DNA of 64,000 bases, from positions 92,501 to 156,500 of the forward strand of contig OZ025847.1 in NCBI GenBank assembly GCA_964019425.1, in the 5' to 3' direction. Made by a program: the position numbers and the translations under genes. Under the pieces are notes generated by a model. That model had not been told where the DNA came from, ran no database searches, and saw only the letters and a list, made by a program, of their open reading frames with translations. Shown here piece after piece: positions 20,711-32,172 of the stretch. The stretch comes from Flectonema sp. DT1601 (lineage: Eukaryota > Euglenozoa > Diplonemea > Diplonemida > Diplonemidae). Numbering within the stretch: the stretch's first letter is position 1; each line of letters starts with the position of its first letter.

Positions 20711-22474
20711 CCGTAATTATAAATATCATGGTGTATAAAAAGTCTCCAAATCAGCAAAAAATGGCCGAATCCACCATCTTTATTATATCCAAAGTTTTTT
20801 TAGTACAATCATTCACAGAAAACACTTAGCAAAATTCGGATTCCAGAAAAAAAAAAAACTTTTTTTTTTGACCTTTTTCTTTTGACTTTGGTACTAAATT
20901 ATCGACATTTTGAACTGGTTAAAGTTCTACAGGCTAGTCTTGTGTACCAACCTGGTGGGGGATTGATAACTAATGTTGAAGTTGCTTCCAGATACATATC
21001 AGGACAACATATCCACAAATAACGTTGTTGGTAGCTGGTTGCACACCAGTCTTAATGAATGATGTCAAAATTCCTAAAAGCAGCAAGTAGTAGTCTAGAC
21101 GAGGCCAACTACAACTAAGGAGTTCCCTTCTCCAATCGTTGTAATACACCGAGGTATGAGGTGCGGTATTAAGAAACATGAACTCATGTTCACAACTACA
21201 GACTTCAGGAGCTCGGGTGGATTTGCAGGATTGACAATACCTGCTTTTATAAAACCAGCCATGATAGTATTTTTCGTAATACTATCAAGGGCTGTCACTA
21301 TCCACCCAATTTGCGACTTCGTTTTTGTGAGCTCCTTCATCCATTTTGACATGGGTTCGGATTCAGGAGCTCCCTTTGGACCCTTCCCTTTCGCAGCGCG
21401 CTTTAAAGTTTCTATCAGCTTTTTGCTTTGATTTTTTCAACTTTTCCTCCCGCTTGCGCATCTGCTCTGTCATCCACTCTCCAAGAAAGCTTGATGCTTC
21501 TTTGAAGTTGGCCATGACAGTTAGATCCAGCGGCCGGAGATGAGAAGTCCATCCGCCTTGCACCAGTATAACCGTGATATTGGCTTCTTCAAATCGACGA
21601 AGGACTTCTTCAGTTATCTGCCCCCTAAACTGGGCATATACTGCGAGGCCAGGGTGATCCGATTGGAGTGTTTTTTAGTTAGTTTAGATCCGATTGGAGC
21701 GTTTCTTAATAAAGTATGGGATTATTGCCCAGAAACCTTGACCGAGCTGATAGGAGTTCTGCTTCAGGCGCTACTTTCGCAGTGGTTCCAAGACGGTAAC
21801 CAACCCTTCCGTTCCAGGAACTTGTAGGTCCATGTTGCTTGTAGGGAACCGGAATCCACGCGTTCCGGCGTATCACCTGTGCTTGAAACCAGAGAAGAGA
21901 AGCAAACACAGAGCCACCATAGGCACGGATATTCTCAATTAAATCGAGCACCCGCTTCCTCATCAGTGGTTAAGATGGTTGGTCTCCCAGATTTCACCTG
22001 CCCTTCTAGTGGTTCTCCCTTTGTCTTCCTCTTTTGTTCTTCAACCAAGAGCTTCATTGCCCTGCCTGCACTGTTGATCTCTTCTTATGGTCCGTGTTGA
22101 AGTATGCAATCGCCCTTGACACATTGGTGGCAGAGTTCACCATCTCACCAACGTTAAGCAACTCCCCCCTTGACCACTTCTCATAGCAGCGAGACGTTGG
22201 TGCTCTTTTACCCGCTCCTCTTTCTTTATCAAACCCAGCTCCACCTTGCCTACCGACGTCTTCAGGGGTTCAAAAGGATCCCGTTTTTTCAAAAAATTCC
22301 GCATAGTGTGAAAAATTTCATCCCCAAAAACTACCATTTTACAGTCAAAATGTGTACTTTCATACTTTTTTATAAAAATCCACCAAGTTTTTTTTCCGAG
22401 AATCCACCATCTTTTTTATATCCAAAGTTGTTATACTCCAAATTTTTTATACACCGTGATTTTTATAATTACAG
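20711..22474 (-). mobile_element. pogo/Tigger-like (Tc1-mariner superfamily) DNA transposon, decayed
   Basis: Terminal inverted repeats of about 35-40 bases: left end CCGTAATTATAAATATCATG (then GTGTATAAAAA), right end, read inward, CTGTAATTATAAAAATCACG (then GTGTATAAAAA). Both are flanked by TA (20709-20710 and 22475-22476), the target duplication of this superfamily; length 1764 bases. A subterminal motif, AATCCACCATCTTT...TATATCCAAAG, sits next to both ends in direct orientation (about 20774 and 22402). Minus-strand coding remnants carry the DDE_1 (pogo/Tigger/jerky) C-terminal signature GGWTSHLRPLDLTVMANFK, EWM, then IGWIVTALDSITKNTI and FIKAGIV. The coding region is split over several frames, so this copy is presumably inactive as a transposase source, though the ends remain well matched. 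Confidence 0.82.
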
Positions 22475-23041
22475 TAATAATATTTTTTTTATGATCGTGA
22501 ATTTACTAAATTCAACTCTACATTTAAAAAAAAAAAAAAAAAAAAAAAAGAAATATTGTTTTTTTATTGAAGTTCCGCAATATTGTATGGATTTTTTTTT
22601 TTTTTTTCATTCCCGACCCCCAGTCCATGGAAGAAAAAGGGGGTGAAACAAAAAAAAAATTGTTGTATTATTTATCACAGATGAGCAAAGCTTCTTTCTT
22701 TCCAAAGAAAAAGGAGCACATGAGCATAAAATTGTTTGCTTTTGTTTTTGTTTTGCTGTTGTCCTAATTAAGTGAGTGCCAACTCCTTGTGACAACTTAT
22801 CAAGCACGGTGCTTACAGGCTTATTAAATTCAACTTATTTATCTTTTCCTTCTTCTTCTTTTTTTTTTTTTTTTTTTTCTTTTACACAAAAAACAAAAAC
22901 AAAAATGCTCACCATAACAAAACAGAAACAATGAACGTAACTCAGCACAGTTTGTAATGAATTAGTGTCTCCTATCAAGTAACGACAGTGAGATGTTCTC
23001 AACGTACAACCGTAACGCGGACAGAGGCAAAGAAAACAAGG

Positions 23042-23072
<31 letters not shown>

Positions 23073-24632
23073 GTTGCTGTTGTTGTTTTTTTTTTTTGAC
23101 ATTTTTTTTCACGATTACAACGAGCCCCCTTATTAGACAAGTTGACCAGCAAGCAACTAGAAAACTACAAAATATTTCTTAAAGGGGGGGGGGCGACCAT
23201 TATATCGTGCGAAATCCCAAAAAGTGTCTCGGGTAACTCCACAAGACCGGGCGACATATCGATGCCCATGACTTAAAGAAGATGAGATAGACGCTAATTG
23301 TGTCTGTTTAGTTGTTGTTTTTTGTGTTTAGGCATTGCGAATATTGCGGTAGTAGATGCAACCAATTCCCCGAGGTTGTCACAGGGTAAGCCAGTCAAGC
23401 TATTGCGGCCAACCATTCTATAGTTCCCCTCCGACACAACAATCGAGTTATGTTATAGACAGGGAAAAGTATGAGAGCATTGGTAAAGAAGAACTCTAAG
23501 GTTGTTTGCGAAGCGAATCCTGCAAAGCCAAAGAGCTAGCAGAACTCAAAAAAAACAAAAAAAAAAAAAACAGAATAAAGACATGAAGCAAATAAACACC
23601 AGTTTCCAGCCGAAGGTGCAACTTCGACATTTTCTTTGGAGTGTATTAGGAAGCGAAAGTGATAACCGAAGATTGGTATTTTTTTTTTTTTTTTTTTTTT
23701 TTTTGCGTATTCACGATCAGTCAAAGAAGGAAAAAAAAAAAGGAAAAAAAGAAGAAGAAAAAAAAGTCGATCCACTCTTGTTTTTCTGAAGATACAGGCA
23801 CACCGAAACCGATGATTCATTTTCATCAGAAGCTTATCCACAAAATATAAACAAACAAACAGGACCCAAGATGACAACCACTTTTTGTTGAAAGCCATCA
23901 GAGTATAGAATCGTATAAGAAAATAGAAAAATAATTTCCTGTTTTAAAAAAAAAAAAAAAAAAAAACTATCTCCTCTGAACACAGAATAGTTCGGATAAA
24001 CCATATAACAGCACAATACTGTCCAGCAACTAATTTTTTTTGTTGTAGAAAGAAAAGATGCAATGCAGAACACAAAAACAGCAAGTATTGGGAAGCAATT
24101 TACCATACCATACAAATATAATTTCAAGAAAGGGACTGGTGGTAACATTTTTTATGAAAGTCCACAAGAAGTCAAGGATTAGGGAAATTATCTAAAAATA
24201 TGACACGAAGGAATAACAACCCGCTCCCATCTTTGAAAATAAATAAAAAAAAAGAAATCGTTCAGACGCCAGGAGTAGAGGGTAGAATGATCAATCTGTC
24301 AGCCACTTGAGGCGAGGAGGAACAATCGTTTGTTTTTCCGAATCCTTTGTTTCATAAGTCAATTGCGACGAACAAGGATTCTTTCTTTGAAGAAGAAAAA
24401 AAAAAAAAAAAAACATAAATATTAAGTACAAAAAAAATTAATGTTCTGTTTTTTGCTAATATTTTTAACTCCAGCTCTACAACGAAATAAGATTAGGAAG
24501 CAAATTCTCAATGAGATAATTCGTATTCTAACAACATCGTTCATTTTTTTTAAAAATGAATAAAAACTTTTTTTTTTTTTTTTTTTTTTGCAAAATACCT
24601 GTAATGCTAATTCAATAAGGATAGTTGTAGAA
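22475..24632. other. Gene-poor stretch, microsatellites
   Basis: Long A runs (for example 22526-22549), an ATT trinucleotide run at about 23040-23071 and several 15-25 base homopolymers. Around 23195-23440 the sequence is more complex and has an rRNA-like flavour (ACCGGGCGACATATCGATGC; a related segment near 27045), but I cannot place it securely. No gene supported. Confidence 0.4.
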
Positions 24633-24716
24633 GGGGTTAACTGTTCGAGTTTGTACGTAAAATACAAATGTATTGTATCATAAACAACATAACGATAATT
24701 TAACATTAGTTCTGAG
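24633..24716 (+). repeat. Dispersed repeat R2, copy 2
   Basis: Second copy of the block at 3341-3426; shares CAACATAACGATAATTTAAC and the preceding TACGTAAA-TAC-AATGT, with a small insertion (TATTGT). Confidence 0.75.
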
Positions 24717-26400
24717 ATACAGTGACTAGGATAGTTGTAGAAGGAGGGTGAAAAAAAAAAAGAATACCCTTTGTTCCTAATAACAGCAATAACTATAAAA
24801 AAAGAACGAGAATTTTGGAAAAAGAAAAAAAAAAAGAAAAACAACTGAACAATAGAATTTTAGTTGAATTTGTGGAAAAAAAAGAAAACGAAGAAAGAGG
24901 AGAGAAGCACACATACATCCCGTCAGTTAGGAACTGTACTTTAAAAAGTTATAAAAGAAAGGAACACCTGTGCTACAAACAGGATCGAACACAAAATAGT
25001 AGTGAGAGACTTACCTCGAATAATTTAGATAAGAAGAATAAAAATTAAAAAAAAAGAGAAAACAAAAAGAAGAGAGGTGCTTTACCCCCCCCCTCAGTTC
25101 GTGTGCAATTATCCTTTAAATAAGAATAGTTTCAACGGTGAGAAAAACAGTTATCATGTCCGGTATGAAAAGTTTCAGTTCACTCCTCATCTCAAAAGAA
25201 TAAATGAGATGAATAGAAAATATCTCACTCAAAAATTACACATACCTTATCACAACTGTAAATGCGTGTATTATTCGCAAGGAGAAAAAGAACCATAAAT
25301 ATTGCAGAGCGGAGGAATGCTTTATGGAAAGAAAAAAAAAAACAACTATAGTGAAGTGATGCAACCAAAAGGGACACAAGAATATGATGAAAAAACCAAC
25401 CAGAGCTCACGCTATTTCAGTTATCTCATGCGACAGTATTCTATGTGCCATTCAGAAGGAAAGAAAGCATTTCATTTTGTAATAAAAGACGCACATGTAA
25501 AACCGGAGAACTACTAATCGACCTCACAAGGTAACATTAGGTACAGATTAATTTCTCTGAGCCATTCATATTAAATAAAACTGATATACCGCCGATGAAC
25601 GCATCGCAAAATCTACCCCGGAGTCTAGGAGTCTAACTGGTAAGAAAAGGAGAAAGTAAACATGTTATGTAATTAGAAAAGCATGACTAACAGGTTAACA
25701 TTGTCAAGAGGTAACACCATCGCAAGAAAAAAAAAAATGTGAGCTACGAAGACAAGAATAAGTTACAAAAATTATACCCTCACCTCTCTAAAAGACTTTC
25801 GAAAAGTTCCACCGATTTCAACAACGCCTCTGAAACAGAAAGCTGTACATCTGTTGAAAAGCAGTTAAGCAGTTTTTTCCCTTTAGACTTTTTTCAAAGA
25901 GGAACTCTACATACACAAGGGTATCGTCTCGTGAAGAATGACAAGTTATAGCAGCGAGCTATCCTCGACAGGTATTCTTCAGATTAAAAAGTTCAAAAAT
26001 TCTTTTTTTTTTTTTTTTTTTTTCTCTCTGAAGCACAAAGAATGCAATTTTTTTTTTTTTTTTTTTTGCAATTATCCATTAGACAGGTTTTCTTTTGCAA
26101 AAAAAAAAAAGACGTGTTCAGTTCTGCAATTCCACTCTTTTTTCCCGCAGCCCCATGAAAAAGTCAATTTTTCCTTCCATCGCTAAATAAAAACAAAATG
26201 CCATAAGACACACTGCGATTTGAAGAAAGTATTTTAACTCGGAATTTCAGTCTTATCCACCTTTCAGCAATAAATCACAGTTTGGATCGACCTAATAAAA
26301 AGGAGGCAAACGAGGTACAGCATTAGAGCATTTGAACTCAATCAGAAAACGACTCCTTACCAAGGAATACTTATTACATAAATAATCAGATACCTTAACC

Positions 26401-26431
<31 letters not shown>

Positions 26432-27190
26432 GAGGTAAAAATAGTTAAACAATTAGATAGACCTGCAACTTAACAAAGACCAATTAAGGACTTAAAAAAC
26501 ACCGCTCAAAGAAGTCTTGTCAGTTTGTGAATACCGCGTGTGTTCCAATTATTGTTGAAGTTAAGGAAATTAAACCTTCTGGGAAAGCTCGCAGGGGTAA
26601 CAGCAATTCGATACCACAACTGTGATGCCGAAGCAGGCAGTGTAAGACACATCTGATAGCCTGCTTTAACAGAAACAATAAAAACTTTTAAATTTTTGTG
26701 AACTAACTTCATCACTTGAAATCTGAGTGTGATGATTATTAGAACATAAACTGTCAAGTATTTTAACTGAAGAAGAAAAAAAAAAAAAAGAGGAAAAAAA
26801 ACATTTATAGTTGTTAATCAAAGAAAAGGTATGTTTTAGAGAAAAGAAAGCACATAAAAAAAAGGGAAATATATTTTTGTCTTATTGACCAGAAAATCTG
26901 AGGGGGAAACAGTTATGAAAGGCTTTCTATTGCACTCAAATATTGGTGCAAAAAAACACAGGCTGAACAGAGAGAGGGGTTAGGTTAATACCTTTTTATT
27001 GAAGTCCTACGTACTGTAACGTAACAGTTATTCATGAGAAGACGTTTGCGAGACAGTCCGGCGACATTACGACACCTAAGACTTAAACTACGAGCGCCCC
27101 TACTGAAGGGTTGAGATCGTTCGTTAACATGAGGGGTGGGTAACTTGATTAAAAACTATTTGGGATGACAGAACAAGTATGTCAGAATTG
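24717..27190. other. Gene-poor stretch
   Basis: No reading frame with protein-like composition on either strand. A/T homopolymers, degraded repeat pieces and microsatellite-like tracts only. Confidence 0.4.
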
Positions 27191-27191
27191 A

Positions 27192-27236
27192 AAACCATTC
27201 AGATTAGCCTTATATTTCGTTGAACGCAGGAAGAAA
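27192..27236 (+). pseudogene. 5.8S rRNA-like fragment
   Basis: CCATTCAGATTAGCCTTATA followed by TTTCGTTGAACGCAGGAAG resembles the 5' part of a kinetoplastid-like 5.8S rRNA (GGATGACTTGGCTTCCTAT, TTCGTTGAAGAACGCAG), lacking AGA after GTTGA. A sister copy lies at 34614-34655. Too short to be a gene; read as dispersed rDNA debris. The comparison is from memory of the family. Confidence 0.4.
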
Positions 27237-27761
27237 AGTGAAAAAAAAAAGTTTTTACTGCTCCAGCAGTTGCTGCCGAAACCTAGTAGTAGTTTACCTC
27301 GCTTTGCAACACAGATGTCGATTTTCTTTTTTTATATAAATGAATAACAAAAAAAAAAAAAAAAAAAAAAAAAAAACGAAACAAAACAAAATCGGTAGAG
27401 ATTAAAACTCTTTTTTTTTTGTTCTTTTTTATTTCCGCACCCATTCATTGCCATGTCGGTGCATTGTATAAAAAAAAAAAAAAAAAAAAACAAACGAACG
27501 AACAAATAGGAAAATAAATAAATAAAATTTTAAAAGGAAAGGAAAAGAAATCGACTGTCGGAGAAGAGGCGAAACAAAAAAAAAGAAAAAAAAAAAAAAG
27601 AAATAGAGCGTCGATTGCCCTTTTACTCACGTCTCTATCTCTTCAGATGTATTTCGTCGGAAGAACCAAGCGAAACATTCGAAAAAGAAAAAAAAGAAAA
27701 AAAAAAAAAAAAAAAAACAACGAAGGTGAATTAATTTTTTTTTTTATTTTTTTTTTTTTTT

Positions 27762-27861
27762 TAATCCAACGTTACTGTATATTATGAGTGCTCTAGGGAG
27801 GGTAACTCACAGTAACAGAGGACCCAATCCGTAGCCATATCCGAAGATTTCGCATGGATTG
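27762..27861 (+). repeat. Dispersed repeat R1, copy 2
   Basis: Near-identical second copy of 20556-20655, preceded directly by a T run, which would fit a copy inserted next to a homopolymer tract. Confidence 0.8.
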
Positions 27862-27891
27862 CTTTCAACTTTTATCTCTCTGCCATGTGAG

Positions 27892-27952
27892 ATCAAAAAC
27901 CAGAAGTATAATACAGCAGAGTATAGGTTTCACCTGGTTAATTAGTTGTCAA
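27892..27952 (+). repeat. Dispersed repeat R3, copy 2
   Basis: Shares AAAACCAGAAGTATAAT, GCAGAGTATAGGTTT-CACCT and TTAATTAGTTGTCAA with 19246-19316. Confidence 0.6.
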
Positions 27953-28044
27953 AAAAAAATATATATATGTAAAATAATTTTCTTTATTAAAAAGGGGTGC
28001 TAAATATAACATAACTAAGGACGACTTAAATACCTCAGCGATAA

Positions 28045-28193
28045 ACTCGTGACCCCTCGTTTGGAGACACCAGTCAGGTGGGGAATTTGGCTGGGACGAC
28101 CTCGCTTCATGTTCAAGGAATGAACTCGGAGGCGACAGAATAATTACCACAGGGATAACTGGCTTGTGGCAGGCAATCGTTCATAGCGACGTT

Positions 28194-28225
<32 letters not shown>

Positions 28226-28300
28226 ACCTAGACAAGCAGAATTGTCTAAGGGTTGGATTGTTCACCCACTAACAGGGAACGTGACCTTAAACATCTATCC
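28045..28300 (+). pseudogene. LSU (28S-type) rRNA fragment, domain V, longer copy
   Basis: Clear LSU match: GGGGAATTTGGCTGGGACGA (28080-28099), then, after an internal deletion relative to a full LSU, TTACCACAGGGATAACTGGC (about 28144-28163), TTCATAGCGACGTTGCTTTT, TTCGATGTCGGCTCTTCCTA (about 28206-28225), GGTTGGATTGTTCACCCACT and CAGGGAACGTGACC. It is closer to a functional sequence than the copy at 15-195, and both share TCGCTTCATGT where other LSU genes differ, which suggests that is a real feature of this organism's rRNA. The missing segment between the first two blocks marks it as a pseudogene or a processed fragment. Confidence 0.82.
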
Positions 28301-28592
28301 CGACTCAACTTGTCAGAAGCATTTTGAACGATTAAAAAAATAAAATAGCACCTCTCGTTTATGATGTCGTTATAGTCATTCATAGTGTGTTCACAGAGAG
28401 TACAACAAAACACATAATCAAAAATATCCCTCTGCAAATCAACAGAGCGTTCTAACTCACCGAAGAGGATTAAAAGATTTTGTTAATTTAGTTTTTTTTT
28501 TTTTTTTTTTTTTTTTGTTGAATGAAAAACGGGGGGGTTAAGGGAATCAAAGAAAAGACCTAACCAGCAACTACAGGTTAAAAAGAATAACA

Positions 28593-28627
<35 letters not shown>

Positions 28628-29110
28628 CGTTTTTCCCGTATGCCGCTGGTAGGTCGTTACAGCTATAAGTAGAAAAAAAAAAAAAAAAAAGAACAATAAA
28701 ATATGTTTTAAAAAAAAACGGATAAAAAAAATAACTGGCGGGCAGTTAGCCCTCATTTATTACGTGTTACACGGTGTCGTCATCAACTGCTGTTCCGTTG
28801 CTCTAACAAAAAGGGAGAACAGATTAGTAATTGAAAAAGTAGCTTGAGGAAAAAAAAAAAAGAAGGATAATAAAAAAAAAAAGCAAAAGGAATATAATAT
28901 ACCTTCTATAGAGGGTTTTAGTACCTGAATTCCTAGCAAGCTCCAAGTACAAATAAGTATTGAAAAAAAGAAAAAGAAGAAAATAAGAAGAATGAAAAAA
29001 AAAGAGAGTGACATCAATAATGCTACGTTGATAAATAAAAAACCCGAAGAGCCGAGTCTAATTACTGAGTTTGTTTTTTTTTGTTTTTTTTGTTTTTTTT
29101 TGTTTTTCGA
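28301..29110. other. Gene-poor stretch, homopolymers
   Basis: A long T run (about 28491-28516), long A runs (about 28599-28626 and 28672-28690) and T-rich microsatellite. No gene seen. Confidence 0.4.
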
Positions 29111-29240
29111 CACTGCATGACAGTATTTATCAAGGTTATATCTCTCTAAAGTCACAAATCCAAAGCATGTTGTGAATGCGGTGTATCGTTTTTGTGGTAC
29201 GGCACACCCTGCATTTCCACAACGAGCATCGTGGGACAGG
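29111..29240 (-). pseudogene. Broken partial duplicate of the neighbouring cyclase domain
   Basis: About 125 bases match 29675-29815 of the pseudocyclase gene. On the minus strand both read DARCGNAGCA, then KRYTAFTTC, then LERYN. The copy has small insertions and deletions relative to the gene, joins to unrelated low-complexity sequence and lacks the rest of the domain. It lies about 100 bases downstream of the gene's stop codon, in the same orientation, so it is a local tandem remnant and not a gene. Confidence 0.8.
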
Positions 29241-29339
29241 AAGTTGTATTTGTCACTCAAGGCATACCCAAGAGATGACTTCTATGTTCTAGTTATCCAA
29301 TATGTAGTTGAAATATCAACGTAACCAGTAAAGCTTAAT

Positions 29340-32172
29340 CTATACTAATCCAAATTGAGTTGACTTAAAACAGAGTAGAGTAGCAGGTGAATAACTTCTA
29401 TTTCCAATAATGTCAACCAAACGATTATACATTGCGTCTTGTTGTCCTTTGTACTTGTCAAGTTCGACTTTTGCTTTCTCCCATTCATTTCGAAAGATAG
29501 CTTCCATTGTGGTGTTCCATGAGTTTGCTTGTTGGTTGTCCAAGGCGTACATCCATTCTTCATTTCGGGTTTCAAGTTTTTTAACAAATTCGTAGATTCG
29601 AATATGCTCTGATGATCTTTTTTTGTATTCTATCAAATCGAGACAACGAAGATCATAACGTTGCCTTGCCTCCGCATGACAGAATTTATCGACCAAACCT
29701 CTAGTACCAAGTTGAAGGTTATATCTCTCTAAGTCACAAATCCAAGGAATACATGTTGTGAACGCGGTGTATCGTTTTAGCCCGGCACACCCTGCATTTC
29801 CACAACGAGCATCTCCGCTTCCTGCTGAGAATGATAGAATCGTATTTGGAGGAAGTTTCTCTGCTGCAAGGACACCAGCATCTAAACAGTTTGTTCTGTG
29901 AGTCGAAGACGGTTTAATCGTATTGAACATTCCCTGCAAGTGATCTCCACTAAAGTTATCACAAATACCCTTATTCGATGCTATCGCTTGAAAGACTATA
30001 CTGAGAACATCAGAATGCATACTAAGTAGTTCAGAGTCGTTTAGACGAGATATCATTCCATGCCAATTTCTAATATTACAGACGAGGATTGATATTGTCT
30101 TTCTCTTTGTTACTTCTTCAAGTGGATCACATCTGTAAGTGAGGACTGTCGATGCATCTGTTCTCGTAAAAGATGATCTTGTTGGAGATAATGTTCTAGT
30201 GAATGATGTTCTGGCTGGTGACAACAGAGAATCAACTCTAGGTAAACTTACTCCACTTGTCTCTGTTTCTATTTCATCGTCTTCAGACATCACCAAAACA
30301 GATTGCGGCATATAATTGCGATACTCTTTAAGGTTTTGGGTCATCAGTCGAAATGATTTTTGCATATTTCTGTTTTTTTTTTATATATGTGTGGCTCAGT
30401 GAGGTGATCTCAGACTTGAGAACATTAAAATGGTTTCGCCACTCCACAGCTATTCATGTCAAGCCCCAGGCTCGAGCTATGCGGCCCCCCAGGGGCACCA
30501 GCTCACACAGGTTCGGTACTTTGGGCCTAAGGGGTACAACTATGATAAACTCAAAAAAGAAATATATATAAAATACATACTCTATTTCAAAGAGAACAGA
30601 AAACGGTGCGTTGAAGTCAACTTCATCTAAGCGCAAGAAAGCAACAGCTTCCATGTCTTGAACCAGAATCTCAAGGGGTGCGAATATTCGAGCTGTAAAC
30701 GCAACCGCCAACACCAAAAGCACAACTGAAACAACAACAACTGTGATCATCATTACCACAAAGTTTGTTCTTTGTTTGTCATCGGAATCACTTTTTGCAC
30801 TTTGAAAGTCGGTTCTTATGACACTCGTAGTGGAATTAATAGTTTGCATCACTCTGTCTCTTGGAACTAAGAGACTGAGATACCACTTTAATGATCCTTG
30901 TTCGAGTGCTGTGACTTGCGTGAAATAGATAATGCTCTCATCAGACTCCGGATTATTAAAAGTCCAAGGGTTAAGAGTTTGTGATTGAATAATCGCTTCG
31001 TCGTATCTGTTGTCTAGACCTAGAACGTGTTTGCCATGAAGTGCTATTTGAGGAACAGTATGATTGACAACATGAACAGTAGAAGCTTGTTGAAAAGTAC
31101 CTGTTGTGAATGTTGAGTTTAATGACACTCTTGTGAAGGGTTCTCCTGATGACACTCCAACTAGAATTCCAATCTCACCTGTCCATGGACTCCGATCAAC
31201 ACAATATAGAAATGATCCTTCAATCAAAACTTGTCTTTTCATCATCGTAGTCAAGTCTGTTGCTAACAGTGATACCTGTAAGATACCAACTCTGTTATTC
31301 TGTCTTGGGTATCTGTTTATCATTTCGGGATGAGTCCAAGTAGCATATGCATACACCGCTAAGAAAGAACCACTTGCTGACATTGGTGTGTAATGAACAG
31401 TGTTTGCCTCTTCAAGGATACCGCTATCAAGAGCTGCATTATTTAATGCTCTACTGTGCATTTCAATCCAAACATCATTCCTCACAAGAGACCAGGGAAA
31501 TCTGCAAAGGCCACTAGTCTCATTCTTTGTGAAGTCAACATAGGCAGAACAAGGATCATCTCTGCCGATTAACTCACCACGTTTGTTGGCAGTTCCGAAG
31601 TCTACCAACACTTCATTATCCTGGAAGGCACCTGTTGTGTCGTTGGAAGTCTCCAACACCATGAGAACATGACCGTTTTCAGGAAGCTTTCCCATTGTCT
31701 CGTCAGCTGTTATAATTCCAACAGTACCTCCCCATTGTCCTTCAATACTGTTTGGACTAAATGGGTAAGGGAATAGTCCTATTTGTCGAACTCCTCTGTC
31801 TGCCATCGTATAAACCTTCGCAGCTAACTGTGGACGTACAGTTTTATTTAAAAAGGTTGGGCTGGTCACAATATCCGGATGCTGTGCTGATAGCTGATGA
31901 ATAAGTTCTTCGGAAACACTTTTTGGTATTTCTAAGAAACTTTTAAACTCACTCTCAACTTGATCAAGCGTCGATGCCAACAACCTCCTCGTCACCTCTT
32001 CAACATTCGAAACAGCACCAGCAATACAATCATCAACTCCGACATTTCCAGTCTTTACTGCGTCATCTGTCGCATTCCTACCATTGAGAACTGCCAGCAC
32101 CCCTATCAATGTCCCCGTGCATATAATAAATGCGGCTATCGCCAACGACGTTAATGATTTAATACCGAGCAT
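29340..32172 (-). CDS. Receptor-type class III cyclase homologue, probably inactive (two exons)
   Basis: Exons 32172-30581 and 30369-29340 join in phase across a 211-base GTATGT...AACAG intron (873 residues), restoring the family pattern FEIENMQKSFRLMTQNLKEY followed by RNYMPQSVL. An N-terminal anchor (about residues 8-30) and a second TM helix near 480-505 (VVMMITVVVVSVVLLVLAVAF) bracket a large Cache-like ectodomain. A HAMP-like segment leads to the cyclase domain at about 620-770: ISILVCNIRNWHGM, ICDNFSGDHLQGMFN, GDARCGNAGCAGLKRYT, LERYN. The first metal Asp is Asn, the second (SGD) remains, and the Asn/Arg catalytic pair appears to be lost, so enzyme activity is doubtful. A C-terminal helical tail follows. 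Likely plasma-membrane sensor. Its start overlaps the last exon of the PPR-like gene by 14 bases. Confidence 0.8.
30389..30545 (+). repeat. Possible short interspersed element inside the cyclase intron
   Basis: The intron is larger than its neighbours because of about 155 bases of GC-richer sequence. Read on the plus strand it begins GTGTGGCTCAGTGAGG, which resembles a tRNA/Pol III A box, and later has GGTTCGGTACTTTGG, a poor B box. TATATA-type sequence borders both sides. No second copy occurs in the window. A tRNA-derived SINE is one reading; a random intron segment is the other. Confidence 0.3.

Noticed and set aside
24815-25951. Several plus-strand frames of 60-80 codons at 24.8-26 kb
   Set aside because: Lys/Asn-rich low-complexity composition, no ATG context or splice pattern, no domain; consistent with chance in A-rich DNA.
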